Assembly: GCA_944989445.1 (NCBI GenBank)
Contig: CALYLW010000285.1
Coordinates: 1,743,299 to 1,807,298 of the forward strand
Direction of reading: 5' to 3'
From: Ampullaceana balthica
Lineage: Eukaryota > Mollusca > Gastropoda > Lymnaeidae
DNA length: 64,000 bases
Shown here: positions 1-9,638 of the stretch, piece by piece
How the letters are laid out: each line of letters begins with the position of its first letter
Numbering within the stretch: position 1 is the stretch's first letter
The notes under the pieces: model-generated
Database searches by the model: none
What the model saw: only the letters and a program-made list of their open reading frames with translations
What the model was told of the DNA's origin: nothing
Made by a program: the position numbers and the translations under genes

Positions 1-479
1 ACGCCTTTAAAAATGTATAATGTATATAAACAAAAATATTTACTCAAAGACATTTAATTCATAATTTTCATCTAAAAAGAACACAATAAAGAACACCCAT
101 CTTTTGATTATATTTTTTTGTTGGGCAGGAAAATCGTATCCCCCCTCCACTGTGGTGGAAGGAGAAGTGAAGTGGGGTTCTTCCATGGTGTAAGCATGTC
201 AAAGGCCAGTTGGCTTTATGTCAATTCAAAGAAAAAACTCGCCTCTCATATGTCCAGCCTTTTCTTACTTAAATTTCTCTCTGGTGCGGCTTTTACTTTT
301 CCTGTCTTTTTTTCCTTACTTGCTTTATTGTTGTTTGTTGGGACTGTTTTATTATTGCATGTAAACTGTATTTTATTTTATTTAAAAAATGTTCACGTTT
401 ATCGTATTATATTTTATTTCGTTATTTCTTTCTAGGTGAAAAAAGTGGGTTCTCATTTTTTAAATATTTTTTTTTCGTT
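1..479. other. AT-rich stretch, nothing recognised
   Basis: T-rich sequence with a low-complexity 105-codon frame (118-435, plus) that looks like chance. No TM5 exon of the GPCR could be found on the minus strand. Confidence 0.5.
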
Positions 480-562
480 CAAAGTAAAATTTTAGATTTG
501 GGTGCCACTACCTGAGGGTGTCTACCGGGGCGGTCTGCCCCCCCCCCTAGTGAAGCCACTGG
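480..562 (-). mobile_element. End fragment of the GGCGTCACT hAT MITE
   Basis: Matches the reverse complement of the left end of the MITE copy at 55676-55872: the GGTGTC.ACC block, CGGGGCGG..GCCC, a C-run, and the terminal CCCCTAGTGAaGCCACTG. The element is truncated. Its outer tip lies next to the first unit of the 21-bp minisatellite. Confidence 0.6.
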
Positions 563-2682
563 CAGTGAGTACCCAGTAGTTAGCACTGAGTACCCAGCAG
601 TTAGCAGTGAGTACCCATCAGTTAGCACTGAGTACCCAGCAGTTAGCAGTGAGTACCCAGCAGTTAGCAGTGAGTACCCAGCAGTTAGCAGTGAGTACCC
701 AGCAGTTAGCAGTGAGTACCCAGCAGTTATCAGTGAGTACCCATCAGTCAGCACTGAGTACCCATCAGTTAGCAGTGAGCACCCAACATTCAGCACTGAG
801 TATCCTACAGTTAACAGTGAGTACCCAACAGTTAGCAGTGAGTACCCATCAGTTAGCAGTGAGTACCCAACAGTTAGCAGTGAGTACCCAACAATTAACA
901 GTGAGTACCCATCATTAACAGTGAGTACCCAACAGTTAGCAGTGAGTACCCATCAGTTAGCAGTGAGTACCCAACAGTTAGCAGTGAGTACCCAACATTA
1001 ACAGTGAGTACCCAACAATTAACAGTGAGTACCCAACAATTAACAGTGAGTACCCAACAGTTAGCAGTGAGTACCCATCAGTTAGCAGTGAGTACCCAAC
1101 AGTTAGCAGTGAGTACCCAACAATTAACAGTGAGTACCCAACAATTAACAGTGAGTACCCAACAGTTAGCAGTGAGTACCCAACAATTAACAGTGAGTAC
1201 CCATCAATTAACAGTGAGTACCCAACAGTTAGCAGTGAGTACCCATCAGTTAGCAGTGAGTACCCAACAGTTAGCAGTGAGTACCCAACAATTAACAGTG
1301 AGTACCCAACAATTAACAGTGAGTACCCAACAATTAACAGTGAGTACCCAACAGTTAGCAGTGAGTACCCATCAGTTAGCAGTGAGTACCCAACAGTTAG
1401 CAGTGAGTACCCAACAATTAACAGTGAGTACCCAACAATTAACAGTGAGTACCCAACAGTTAGCAGTGAGTACCCAACAATTAACAGTGAGTACCCAACA
1501 ATTAACAGTGAGTACCCAACAGTTAGCAGTGAGTACCCATCAGTTAGCAGTGAGTACCCAACAGTTAGCAGTGAGTACCCATCAATTAACAGTGAGTACC
1601 CAACAATTAACAGTGAGTACCCAACAGTTAGCAGTGAGTACCCATCAGTTAGCAGTGAGTACCCAACAGTTAGCAGTGAGTACCCATCAGTTAGCAGTGA
1701 GTACCCAACAGTTAGCAGTGAGTACCCATCAGTTAGCAGTGAGTACCCATCAATTAACAGTGAGTACCCAACAATTAACAGTGAGTACCCAACAGTTAGC
1801 AGTGAGTACCCATCAGTTAGCAGTGAGTACCCAACAGTTAGCAGTGAGTACCCATCAATTAACAGTGAGTACCCAACAATTAACAGTGAGTACCCAACAG
1901 TTAGCGGTGAGTACCCATCAGTTAGCAGTGAGTACCCAACAGTTAGCAGTGAGTACCCAACAGTTAGCAGTGAGTACCCATCAGTTAGCAGTGAGTACCC
2001 AACAGTTAGCAGTGAGTACCCAACAATTAACAGTGAGTACCCAACAATTAACAGTGAGTACCCAACAGTTAGCAGTGAGTACCCATCAGTTAGCAGTGAG
2101 TACCCAACAGTTAGCAGTGAGTACCCATCAATTAACAGTGAGTACCCAACAATTAACAGTGAGTACCCAACAGTTAGCAGTGAGTACCCATCAGTTAGCA
2201 GTGAGTACCCAACAGTTAGCAGTGAGTACCCATCAGTTAGCAGTGAGTACCCAACAGTTAGCAGTGAGTACCCATCAGTTAGCAGTGAGTACCCATCAAT
2301 AACAGTGAGTACCCAACAATTAACAGTGAGTACCCAACAGTTAGCAGTGAGTACCCATCAGTTAGCAGTGAGTACCCAACAGTTAGCAGTGAGTACCCAT
2401 CAATTAACAGTGAGTACCCATCAATTAACAGTGAGTACCCAACAGTTAGCAGTGAGTACCCATCAGTTAGCAGTGAGTACCCAACAGTTAGCAGTGAGTA
2501 CCCATCAGTTAGCAGTGAGTACCCAACAATTAACAGTGAGTACCCAACAGTTAGCAGTGAGTACCCAACAGTTAGCAGTGAGTACCCAACAGTTAGCAGT
2601 GAGTACCCATCAGTTAGCAGTGAGTACCCATCAATTAACAGTGAGTACCCATTAATTAACAGTGAGTACCCATCAGTGAGAA
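563..2682. repeat. 21-bp minisatellite, about 100 copies
   Basis: Unit AGTGAGTACCCAACAGTTAGC with four main variants (CAACAGTTAGC, CATCAGTTAGC, CAACAATTAAC, CATCAATTAAC). The variants recur as a roughly 105-bp higher-order repeat of five units. Because 21 is a multiple of three, the plus strand is open for hundreds of codons (STQQLAV-type repeats) and is broken only where single bases are missing near 918, 1003 and 2302. I do not regard it as a gene. It lies just 3' of the GPCR TM4 exon. Confidence 0.97.
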
Positions 2683-2697
2683 CTGAGAACTACTTGC

Positions 2698-2830
2698 CTC
2701 TGCGTGAGAACCGTCAACAAAGTTTCCCAATGTCAAGGCTGGTCAAGAAGACAAAAGGGATGGCGCTGAAGCATGACAGGATCCACACGGGCAGAAGTGG
2801 CAACCACGTGTGTGTAGGACATGTCCTCGT
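2698..2830 (-). CDS. Class A GPCR, TM4 exon, with in-frame stop
   Basis: Fourth visible exon. The acceptor is TATTTTTGCAG (AG at 2832-2831). In phase 0 it gives a short loop then TM4 with the conserved Trp 4.50 (PVWILSCFSAIPFVFLTSL) and the TM4 proline; DRY-to-Trp spacing (24 residues) is close to the family norm. After TM4 the frame meets TGA at 2716-2714. A one-base shift there would read on as DGSHAE to a consensus GC-type donor, AG|GCAAGT, at 2698/2697. So either the allele is broken, the assembly has an indel, or a weaker donor (GTTGAC) just before the stop is used. The 21-bp minisatellite starts about 15 bases beyond. TM5-TM7 are not in the window. Confidence 0.75.
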
Positions 2831-3070
2831 CTGCAAAAATATAATATAATTAGTGGTAATGTTGGAATTGAACCTAAATGCAAGAAAGGGCAACCACGTT
2901 TGGTTAGGACATGTCCTCGTCTGTTGAAAAACTATACAATCAGTGGTAATGTTGGACTTGGAAATAAAGCCGAGAAGGAGCTAACCACGTGAGAGTAGGA
3001 GTAGTTCTTGTCTGGACAAGCAATAGTATTATTGATATTGTTGGATTGGGTTTTAAAGGTGTGAAGTGTC
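2801..3070. repeat. Three 90-bp units duplicating the TM4-exon acceptor
   Basis: Starts at 2801, 2891 and 2981, each with AACCACGT, TAGGACATGTCCTCGTCTG (diverged in the third) and GTGGTAATGTTGGA. The first unit contains the real acceptor and first bases of the GPCR exon. The two others lie in the intron upstream of it and keep AG|AC at the equivalent position. Confidence 0.85.
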
Positions 3071-3088
3071 TTATCGTATGGAGAATAT

Positions 3089-3484
3089 TAGGGCTGTTAA
3101 CGATTAATTTAAATTTAATCGTTAACTTTTGCAAAATTAGCGATTAATTAATCGTTAATTTCGATTAAAACAAAAAAATAAAGTTTATGGTGTCATAACT
3201 AACACTTATTAAACGTTCTTATGGAAAATCTAAATAACATTTGAACTTTTCCTTTATATGTCATCTTTTAACCAACTACGCAAAAAGACAAGTGTGTTTG
3301 CATTATTGGGTTCAAGTGATGAGCGGGTCTATTTGACAATATAAACAGCCAAGCAATTTGTATTTGTATTTTTTAACTTTTTGACTTCCAATAATTTGTA
3401 AGTAGTGGGTCGATTAATCGTTAAAAAATAATTTAATCGTTACATTTTTTAACGATTAATCCAGAAATCAATCGTTAATTTTCA
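3089..3484 (+). mobile_element. AATCGATTAA-type hAT relic
   Basis: Begins TTAGGGCTGTTAACGATTAA like the element at 46593-47247 and holds many CGATTAAT/ATTAATCG blocks at both ends. The right terminus is diverged. It lies in a GPCR intron. Confidence 0.5.
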
Positions 3485-3775
3485 TGACCTGTAACGTCTC
3501 CGTATTATGAAATATTTGAAGGGAATGAATAAGACAACCCTTTATCTTAAAAATGGATTGTTACATCGTTTATCTCTTAATATTATATTATTCCATTAAT
3601 CTTCACACAAAAAATTTTATAAAAATTTTAAACAAAAAAATTATATAGGCTTAAAAAGGTTTGGATCAATTGATTTTGGTTTACAGAGAGCATTAATATT
3701 TACTTTTAAAGCTTCTGCATAGGGGTAGTTCAGTACATGAAATAGAATTCCATTTATCTCCCTTGTTTACCGAGT
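3485..3775. other. AT-rich intron, nothing recognised
   Basis: AT-rich intronic sequence of the GPCR gene without a repeat or motif I could identify. Confidence 0.5.
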
Positions 3776-4057
3776 GTCACGGGCTGGACATATCCGGGGA
3801 GGCTAGGGGTGGCGGAAAAGTCCCAGACTCAGACAATGTTGTGTGGCACTACCAGGCAGATAGCCAAGTTTTTCCCAGACACTGGTCAAAGGTTTAAAAT
3901 GGCCATCTAAAATCTTTAAGGCGGCTGGATAGCGAAGTCAATAGTGTGCTCACATCACAAGCTGAGGGGCTGAAGGTCTACTAAGCCCCTAGTAAGTTCT
4001 AATGGAAACATTAGGACCACCTAAGACCATCGGTTATAAGGGACGTAAAAAAAAAGT
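3776..4057 (+). mobile_element. Possible tRNA-derived SINE
   Basis: Around 3922 a tRNA-like head (GGCGGCTGGATAGCGAAGTC, resembling a Pol III A box) is followed by AAGGTCTACTAAGC, a weak B-box-like block, and the unit ends in an A-rich tail near 4050. Only one copy is visible, no target-site duplication was found, and the 5' limit is uncertain. Confidence 0.35.
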
Positions 4058-4098
4058 CTTTAAAGCATGTGTGCAGTAAGTACGTGAAACTAACAAAC

Positions 4099-4199
4099 CT
4101 GTGGCCGACAGATGAGGAAGTAGCGGTCAAATCCAATGAGGAGGAGGGTCAGCACAGAGGCGTGGAGTGACCAGTGTTCCAGGAACGGAATCAACTTAC
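4099..4199 (-). CDS. Class A GPCR, TM3/DRY exon
   Basis: Third visible exon. The acceptor is GCTTTATTTAG (AG at 4201-4200) and the donor is GTTTGT at 4098-4093. The first two bases complete Cys 3.25. TM3 follows (KLIPFLEHWSLHASVLTLLL) and then FDRY, the DRY motif. Counting from Cys 3.25, the Arg falls exactly at 3.50, which strongly supports the reconstructed splice. The second intracellular loop starts with CRP, the usual proline. The exon is 101 bases and ends in phase 0. The HASVLT stretch is common in invertebrate peptide receptors. Confidence 0.9.
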
Positions 4200-4573
4200 C
4201 TAAATAAAGCAATGAAGAAAAACATCAGAATTTCAACGATTTGCTGGATTTATAAATAGAAAATATTAGGTCATACAGCCAGACATAAGATGAACGTTTT
4301 CAAAGACATTGATGAACTAATGATAAAACTAGATAATGAATTTTTCAGATGTTTCTAATGTAATATGCGTTGGATTTGGCATTAGCTATCAATTTTTTAA
4401 AAACAATTTAAAATATTTATAAGCGGAGTAGACGAAGTTATTTTAAGGCATTATTTGAATTAAGTTTTTAACCAAATAACAAGTAAATTGATAATTTCAC
4501 CAAAGTTATAAGAAATGTATTTTCTCCGATGCCCAAAAAGTGGTCTCTAGTGCAAAAATATTTCAACACTCAC

Positions 4574-4676
4574 ACATAAAATGACCCAGCAGCCATTGCT
4601 CCCGCGTGTAAAATTCCAACATGGCGGAGGGTTGGCAGACGATGAGTACCAGAAGGTCAGCTGCACTGAGGCTTGC
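4574..4676 (-). CDS. Class A GPCR, TM2/ECL1 exon
   Basis: Second visible exon of the same receptor. The acceptor is TTTCCCAG (AG at 4678-4677) and the donor is GTGAGTG starting at 4573. The frame starts in phase 0 and gives ASLSAADLLVLIVCQPSAML, containing the conserved Asp 2.50 of TM2, followed by a first extracellular loop with the WxxG motif (REQWLLGHFM). It ends after the first base (T) of a split codon. The exon at 4099-4199 supplies GT, making Cys 3.25, the residue that forms the receptor's conserved disulfide. Phases, order and spacing all agree with a real gene. The plus-strand open frames overlapping here are shadows. Confidence 0.9.
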
Positions 4677-4748
4677 CTGGGAAATTGTAAAAATAGAAAT
4701 ACAAACGTCATTTTCAGGAAAACGAAAATTGCGTTTATTCCAAATAAC

Positions 4749-4826
4749 TGCTGGGGTGTTTTCTGTCAGCTCTGCTGGGGTGTTTTCTGTCAGCTCCTGC
4801 TGGGGTGTTTTCTGTCAGCTCGTGGT
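4749..4826. repeat. Short tandem repeat, about 25 bp, three copies
   Basis: Three copies of GCTGGGGTGTTTTCTGTCAG with CT/CTCCT linkers, in the GPCR intron. Confidence 0.9.
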
Positions 4827-5139
4827 AAATGGAAGAAAATGAACAGGGAAACAGAAATAGAAATTAACAATGGGAATTTTATTTATTTTACAATATTTGA
4901 TTTTTCGTCCATCAAAATTAACTCACAAGAGGATCTTATCTTCTCATCTTAAATTTTAACTTTGTGAAAAAGTAACGGTAACAGATGTTCCAAAGGTTAA
5001 TTTCACAGCTGTGTTTAGGTTGAAATAAAATTTCTTTTTTTCTGGGAAATTTAACATCTCTTATTACTGTTAACAGTTATTTCAAGCACACAAAAATAGC
5101 TTTCAATTTAACAATGCAATTTTGGCAGTAAGTTACTTT
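4827..5139. other. AT-rich intron, nothing recognised
   Basis: AT-rich intronic sequence with no repeat or coding signal seen. Confidence 0.5.
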
Positions 5140-5153
5140 TTCTCGAAATATTT

Positions 5154-5630
5154 AACTCGTGGTGTCTGCGGCCGACCGACCTAGTCGCCAAAACTTTTGA
5201 TCGATTTTTAACCCACTTGCTCGCAAGATAGCGAGCTGAAATTTTGCAGGCAGTTTTGTACACGATGATAAAAACAATGTATCAAAATTTCAGATCGATC
5301 GCATGTACCGTAATTAAATTATTGATTTTTTCAGATTATCTTTATTTATTCCTATGTATCATGCTATTTTTTGAGATAGAGCGTCGCGGTGCGTATTATA
5401 TTGAGCAACCTTTCTGTCGCGCAATAAGGTGCGTACTTTTATTGACAGCTCATTTTTATAAACATAGTCCTGATCGGTGCGCATTATATTAAACATGTTT
5501 TACGACACAACTGCAATTTTGTATTTCTGGATGGTCTGGCGCTGCGTATTATAATGAACATTCTTTTAATTACTTCTCGTACATAAAGGATTTATAATCA
5601 AAAACCTTGGTTTTTTACGGGTTTTTCTTA
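5154..5630 (-). mobile_element. Hairpin-core repeat family, copy 1
   Basis: Reverse-orientation copy closely matching 34765-35255 and 35262-35772. It has the CTGAAATTTTG/CAAAATTTCAG inverted core and several TATTATATTGA.CA blocks. It is flanked by a perfect 14-bp direct repeat, TTCTCGAAATATTT, at 5140-5153 and 5631-5644, probably the target-site duplication. Confidence 0.75.
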
Positions 5631-5683
5631 TTCTCGAAATATTTCCTCATTTCTCATGTATCGCGAAATCTAGAACTAAAATG

Positions 5684-5785
5684 AAACAATGTTTCACTAT
5701 TTCATTCACACAGCTTGAACGTACCTTCTTTCACCATTTCATTCACACAGCTTGAACGTACCTTGTTTCACTATTCCTTTCTCTC
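5684..5785. repeat. About 38-bp repeat, 2.5 copies
   Basis: TTTCA.CATTTCATTCACAC plus AGCTTGAACGTACCTT repeated; the third copy is partial. Confidence 0.8.
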
Positions 5786-6033
5786 TGCTTGTACCAATCC
5801 CCTAAATAATTATGTTGAATTCTTCTCTGGGAGCGTTTAATTAAAAGCTTTAGAAATCAACAGCGATTACCACAAAGCAGGCACCCAGACGGTTCTAAGA
5901 GGGACTTAATTGGATTTTAAGTTGGTCAAGTCGGTTTGAGACTTTGTCGTGCTTTATGTAAAATATGTGTCAGCTCGCCTCAAAAAAACGAACGATGTAC
6001 CGCGGACCCAATGAATTAATACAGGATAACTTA

Positions 6034-6902
6034 TTGATCTGGACTGATAGGTTCTACCGTGTGTTGGTCAGTATCAGTATATGGACTGATAGGTTCTACC
6101 TTGTGTTGGTCAGTATCAGTATATGGACTGATAGGTTCTACCTTGTGTTGGTCAGTATAGTATGTGGACTGATAGGTTCTACCTTGTGTTGGTCAGTATC
6201 AGTATATGGACTGATAGGTTCTACCATGTGTTGGTCAGTATCAGTATATGGACTGATAGGTTCTACCATGTGTTGGTCAGTATCAGTATATGGACTGATA
6301 GGTTCTACCATGTGTTGGTCAGTATCAGTATATGGACTGATAGGTTCTACCATGTGTTGGTCAGACTCAATATATGGACTGATAGGTTCTACCATGTGTT
6401 GGTCAGATCATATATGGACTGACATATGCACATTGTGTTGGTCAGTATCAGTATATGGACTGATAGGTTCTACCATGTGTTGGTCAGTATCAGTATATGG
6501 ACTGATAGTTCTACCTTGTGTTGGTCAGTATCAGTATATGGACTGATAGGTTCTACATTGTGTTGGTCAGTATCAGTATATGGACTGATAGCTACATGTG
6601 GGTCAGTATCAATGACTGATAGCTCATGTGTTGGTCAGTATCAGTATATGGACTGATAGGTTCTACCATGTGTTGGTCAGTATCAGTATATGGACTGATA
6701 GGTTCTACCATGTGTTGGTCAGACTCAATATATGGACTGATAGGCTCTACCATGTGTTGGTCAGACTCAATATCTGGACTGACATATGCTACATTGTGTT
6801 GGTCAGTATCAGTATATGGACTGATAGGTTCTACCTTGTGTTGGTCAGTATCAGTATATGGACTGATAGGTTCTACCTTATGTTGGTCAGTATCAGTATA
6901 TG
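6034..6902. repeat. 42-bp minisatellite, about 20 copies
   Basis: Unit TGGACTGATAGGTTCTACCA + TGTGTTGGTCAGTATCAGTATA, with a variant (AGACTCAATATATGGACTGA) and a few shortened units near 6580-6630. The period is a multiple of three, so several open frames on both strands are artefacts. It lies in the GPCR intron. Confidence 0.97.
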
Positions 6903-7360
6903 TATTCTTAGATCGAACATTTTCGTTGTTTAGTCTCAAATCTTTGATTCTTAGATGATACGCCGTGTCGGCCAGTGACAATGTGCAGAAATCGAGGCAT
7001 TGATCGAGGGCCGTGCCTTGTCAAAGAGGAAGGACGGGGGATCTCACGGCCTTGGGGTGGGGGAGGGTGGGGGAGGGGGGACAAAGAACCTTGTAAACCT
7101 ACATAATGCGTTATTTTTAGCTGGTAAAAAATGAGTTCGGTTTTCAAAATTCCTCTACCTAAACCCAATAATGTCCATAAACAGCCTCACGTTTACCATA
7201 AATTTGAAAGGATGTTTTGACACATCTATATAGATATTATTCACAAAAGAGATTATGTGCAAATGAGCATGATCAATAACCCTCGCTGGGGTTGACCAAT
7301 GTCTCGAGACCAACAATGGTCTTTGCTTTCACTTGCAATGTTTCTTCACAGCATAACATG

Positions 7361-7433
7361 AGATTCGTAGTGTAGTTGTTATCACGTCCGCCTTACACGC
7401 TGAAGGTCCTGGGTTCAAGCCCCAGCGATAACA
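7361..7433 (+). tRNA. tRNA-Val(UAC)-like sequence, probably a pseudogene
   Basis: Shows a D arm (GTGTAGTTGTTATCAC), an anticodon arm with loop CTTACAC (anticodon TAC, valine), and a perfect five-pair T arm (CTGGG-TTCAAGC-CCCAG), with a T-run terminator after it. The acceptor stem pairs only at its inner three positions (AGATTCG against CGATAAC) and the anticodon stem has one mismatch, so it is likely a tRNA pseudogene or a SINE head. It lies inside a GPCR intron on the opposite strand. Confidence 0.6.
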
Positions 7434-7439
7434 GTGTTT

Positions 7440-8090
7440 TTTAATATTTTTTTAATATGTGATTTTGCCCGTTTCCCACCCCCCCCTTTTTTTGCGAACA
7501 TGGCTGACCTTCGCTAGGGTCGGCCAGTCACAGTTTATGGTTGGCATGCTAAGGTGGTGAAGGGTGATGGGCAGGTAGATAACCGCGGTGCGAATGTCTT
7601 GAGACCAACAATGCGTCAGTGGTTCCCCCCCCTCCTACCACCGACGTCAACTCGCGTTGTTTTGATATCTCTGCGTGCTGCAGTTTGTGTCCGTTTCTTT
7701 TCTTTGCACTATCCATGAGCAAGTCTGCGGCGTATACTACGCGGCGGGACGTATCTAGTATAATATAAATGAGTTCAAGCCAATGAATAGCATCCATTAT
7801 TTATTTGATGCTATTTTTAGAACATTATAAACCCTTTCTACAGCGCCACCACACCGAGGGCTGGGAGACGTAATGGGTCTGGAATACTTCCACGGCTCTG
7901 TTCAGTGCATGAACTTTGTAAACAATCATATGAAATACTTTATTCAGTACCAAACAGTCGATAAACAACCTTGAGCTAGTCTACGGTAGTTAAGCAGCTG
8001 TCACTTATTTAAGGGGAAGGATGACATTTTGTGTGTGAGTGTGTATGGGGGTGTTATTTTGTAGGATGCGGATACATATATTACTTTAAC
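7440..8090. other. Intron sequence with one short repeated block
   Basis: No coding signal. The words AATGTCTCGAGACCAACAATG (7288-7308) and AATGTCTTGAGACCAACAATG (about 7591-7611), and CTTCGCTAGGGT-like words beside them, show that 7265-7320 and 7505-7615 are related. Confidence 0.5.
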
Positions 8091-8290
8091 CAGAGGCGTC
8101 ACTCGGGCTGGTGTCACTCAGTGTGGTAGCTCATTGTGTCACCCCCTCACGACGTACCCCATTAAACTCCCCCGAGTCTACCAGGGCCAAATAACGGGGA
8201 AAATAACAAATTTTATATTTTGGTTTCAACCATTGGGGACGGTGTCACCCGATGCGGTCCGCACCCCGCACCGTTCTAGTGACGCCTCTG
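8091..8290 (+). mobile_element. GGCGTCACT hAT MITE, complete copy
   Basis: About 200 bp with inverted ends CAGAGGCGTCACT and AGTGACGCCTCTG. The flanks ACTTTAAC and ACTGTATA are a decayed 8-bp duplication at best. Same family as 33030-33231 and 55676-55872. It lies in the GPCR intron. Confidence 0.75.
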
Positions 8291-8670
8291 ACTGTATAAA
8301 CATAAATTTGCAAGTTTTGACGATGTGGAGACTGTGGGGTTATTGGAAAACAATAATGCAGTGATATGTCTGAAAATGTCTAAAAGCATCCAATAATCCA
8401 TGTTTAAAAATTTGGATTTCAAATTATCATCTTCCACGAAACAAATCTTTGCCAGACTGTTTCAAAACGAGTGCACTAAGTGATCTACAATTTGTTAACG
8501 TTTCAGTCAGGAAATGGCGAGGCTTTCACGGAGAAATTTATCAGTTAAATGGATTTTACATACTCGACATATGACGTCATCAAACACTAAAAATAAGTAT
8601 AGCAGTTGTTGTAACATAATTGTTGTTTTTAAATTTAAAATGTTTAAAAAAAATAATTTGATTTTAAATG
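8291..8670. other. AT-rich intron, nothing recognised
   Basis: AT-rich intronic sequence with no motif identified. Confidence 0.5.
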
Positions 8671-8671
8671 T

Positions 8672-8880
8672 AAAAAAATAGTAGCCCTGTGATTGCTACC
8701 GTAATAAAGTAGACCTCTAATTGTTATCGTAATATAGAAGCCTTGTAATTGCTACCGAAAATTAGTAAGCCTGTATTTGCTACCCAAAAGTAGTAGCCCT
8801 GCAATCTCTACCGAAATAAAGTTCCCTTGTAATTTCCAACGAAATATAGTAGTCCTGTAATTGCTACCAAAATGTAACTA
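8672..8880. repeat. Degenerate ~33-bp repeat next to a splice donor
   Basis: Six to seven diverged units of TAGTAGCCCTGTAATTGCTA plus CCGAAATA. The array stops at the donor of the TM1 exon (GT at 8885-8884). Confidence 0.8.
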
Positions 8881-8885
8881 CTTAC

Positions 8886-9088
8886 GAAAAAGTAGTTGAC
8901 CCGGGTCCTCATAACGCGCATGCGCACCATCACCAACAAGACCATGACGTTTCCGATGACGCCCACCAGAAAAATGATGACGTTGCAGATGGTGACGTAG
9001 GCGTACATGTAGTCAGGGGGAGCTAAGTCCTCCGAGGTGTAGTTGCTGCTGTCGGGGTCCAACTCGGACACATTGGCGGTGTAGATCT
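8886..9088 (-). CDS. Class A GPCR, TM1 exon (N-terminal part)
   Basis: Exon of a rhodopsin-family receptor, probably for a neuropeptide, in the plasma membrane. The minus strand reads from an acceptor (TCCCCAG, AG at 9090-9089; a second AG two bases on is possible) to a strong donor GTAAGT at 8885-8880, ending in phase 0. It encodes an acidic extracellular tail with two N-glycosylation sequons (NVS, NYT), then TM1 with the hallmark GN of position 1.50 (GVIGNVMVL), then a basic first intracellular loop (MRMRVMRTRVNYFF) typical of peptide receptors. The next residues of the family (LSxAD of TM2) are supplied in the same phase by the exon at 4574-4676. The open frame past 8885 is intron. An upstream exon with the start codon was not found. 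Class assignment is firm; ligand unknown, and resemblance to GHSR/TRHR-like receptors is by eye only. Confidence 0.88.
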
Positions 9089-9207
9089 CTGGGGATTACA
9101 TAATAATCAGATTCAACCGCTTGACAAGGGCGAGGGTAGGGGGTGGGAGACAGGGTGGTCTGCCCCTGGGTACAATTTTATGAAATATAAAGTGGAGGGG
9201 ATGGAGG

Positions 9208-9362
9208 CATTGTTCCTTTTAAGCTGCGCGGCTGCACAGAAATCTGAAAGACGCCCAAGCTGCAGTTTAGAATTACTGAGCAGCGAATTTGGTAACATAT
9301 TGCACAAAAATGGATGAGGTGTTACTTTGCACAAGGACCCACGAAGCATAGAGGGAACATTG
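9208..9362 (+). mobile_element. CAATGTTCCC MITE, complete copy
   Basis: Ends CATTGTTCCTTTTAAGCTG and GAGGGAACATTG are inverted. The interior (CAGTTTAGAATTAC, TTGCACAAGGACC) matches copies at 23350-24114 and 30437-30611. hAT-like end sequence. Confidence 0.7.
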
Positions 9363-9638
9363 GTTGGTGACTTAGCAACTCGTCTTTGTTCTTTGACAAA
9401 AGGTGGAGAAAATCCCGGCGTCGTTTGAACTATGCGTATGGTTGTTCTCATAATTAGTAAAAGTTTAAATACACTCTGTTAAACATCACGATTAGAATAC
9501 AAAGCGACACTTGAAATGATTGTGTACCATGCGTGACGGAAACTTTTATCGATAGAATGAGGCCGTGGGAGTTGTTAAATATCAATAAAATATAGTTTCT
9601 TATTAATAAATAAAATAATTAAAATATAGATCACAGTT
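9363..9638. other. No recognised feature
   Basis: Unique-looking AT-rich sequence; no upstream GPCR exon could be recognised. Confidence 0.5.

Noticed and set aside
1004..2302. 432-codon open frame (STQQLAV repeats)
   Set aside because: It is the 21-bp minisatellite read in one frame; no start context, no unique sequence, and it breaks wherever a unit loses one base.
2889..2920. Second 90-bp unit as the genuine TM4 exon
   Set aside because: Its frame loses the TM4 hydrophobic segment soon after the acceptor; only the unit at 2830 continues into TM4.
4581..4952. 123-codon plus frame overlapping the TM2 exon
   Set aside because: Antisense shadow of a GPCR exon with exact splice sites and conserved residues on the minus strand.
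9113..9180. Possible extra copy of the GGCGTCACT MITE (GGGTGGTCTGCCCCTGGG block)
   Set aside because: Only a short G/C-rich block matches and neither end repeat is present.
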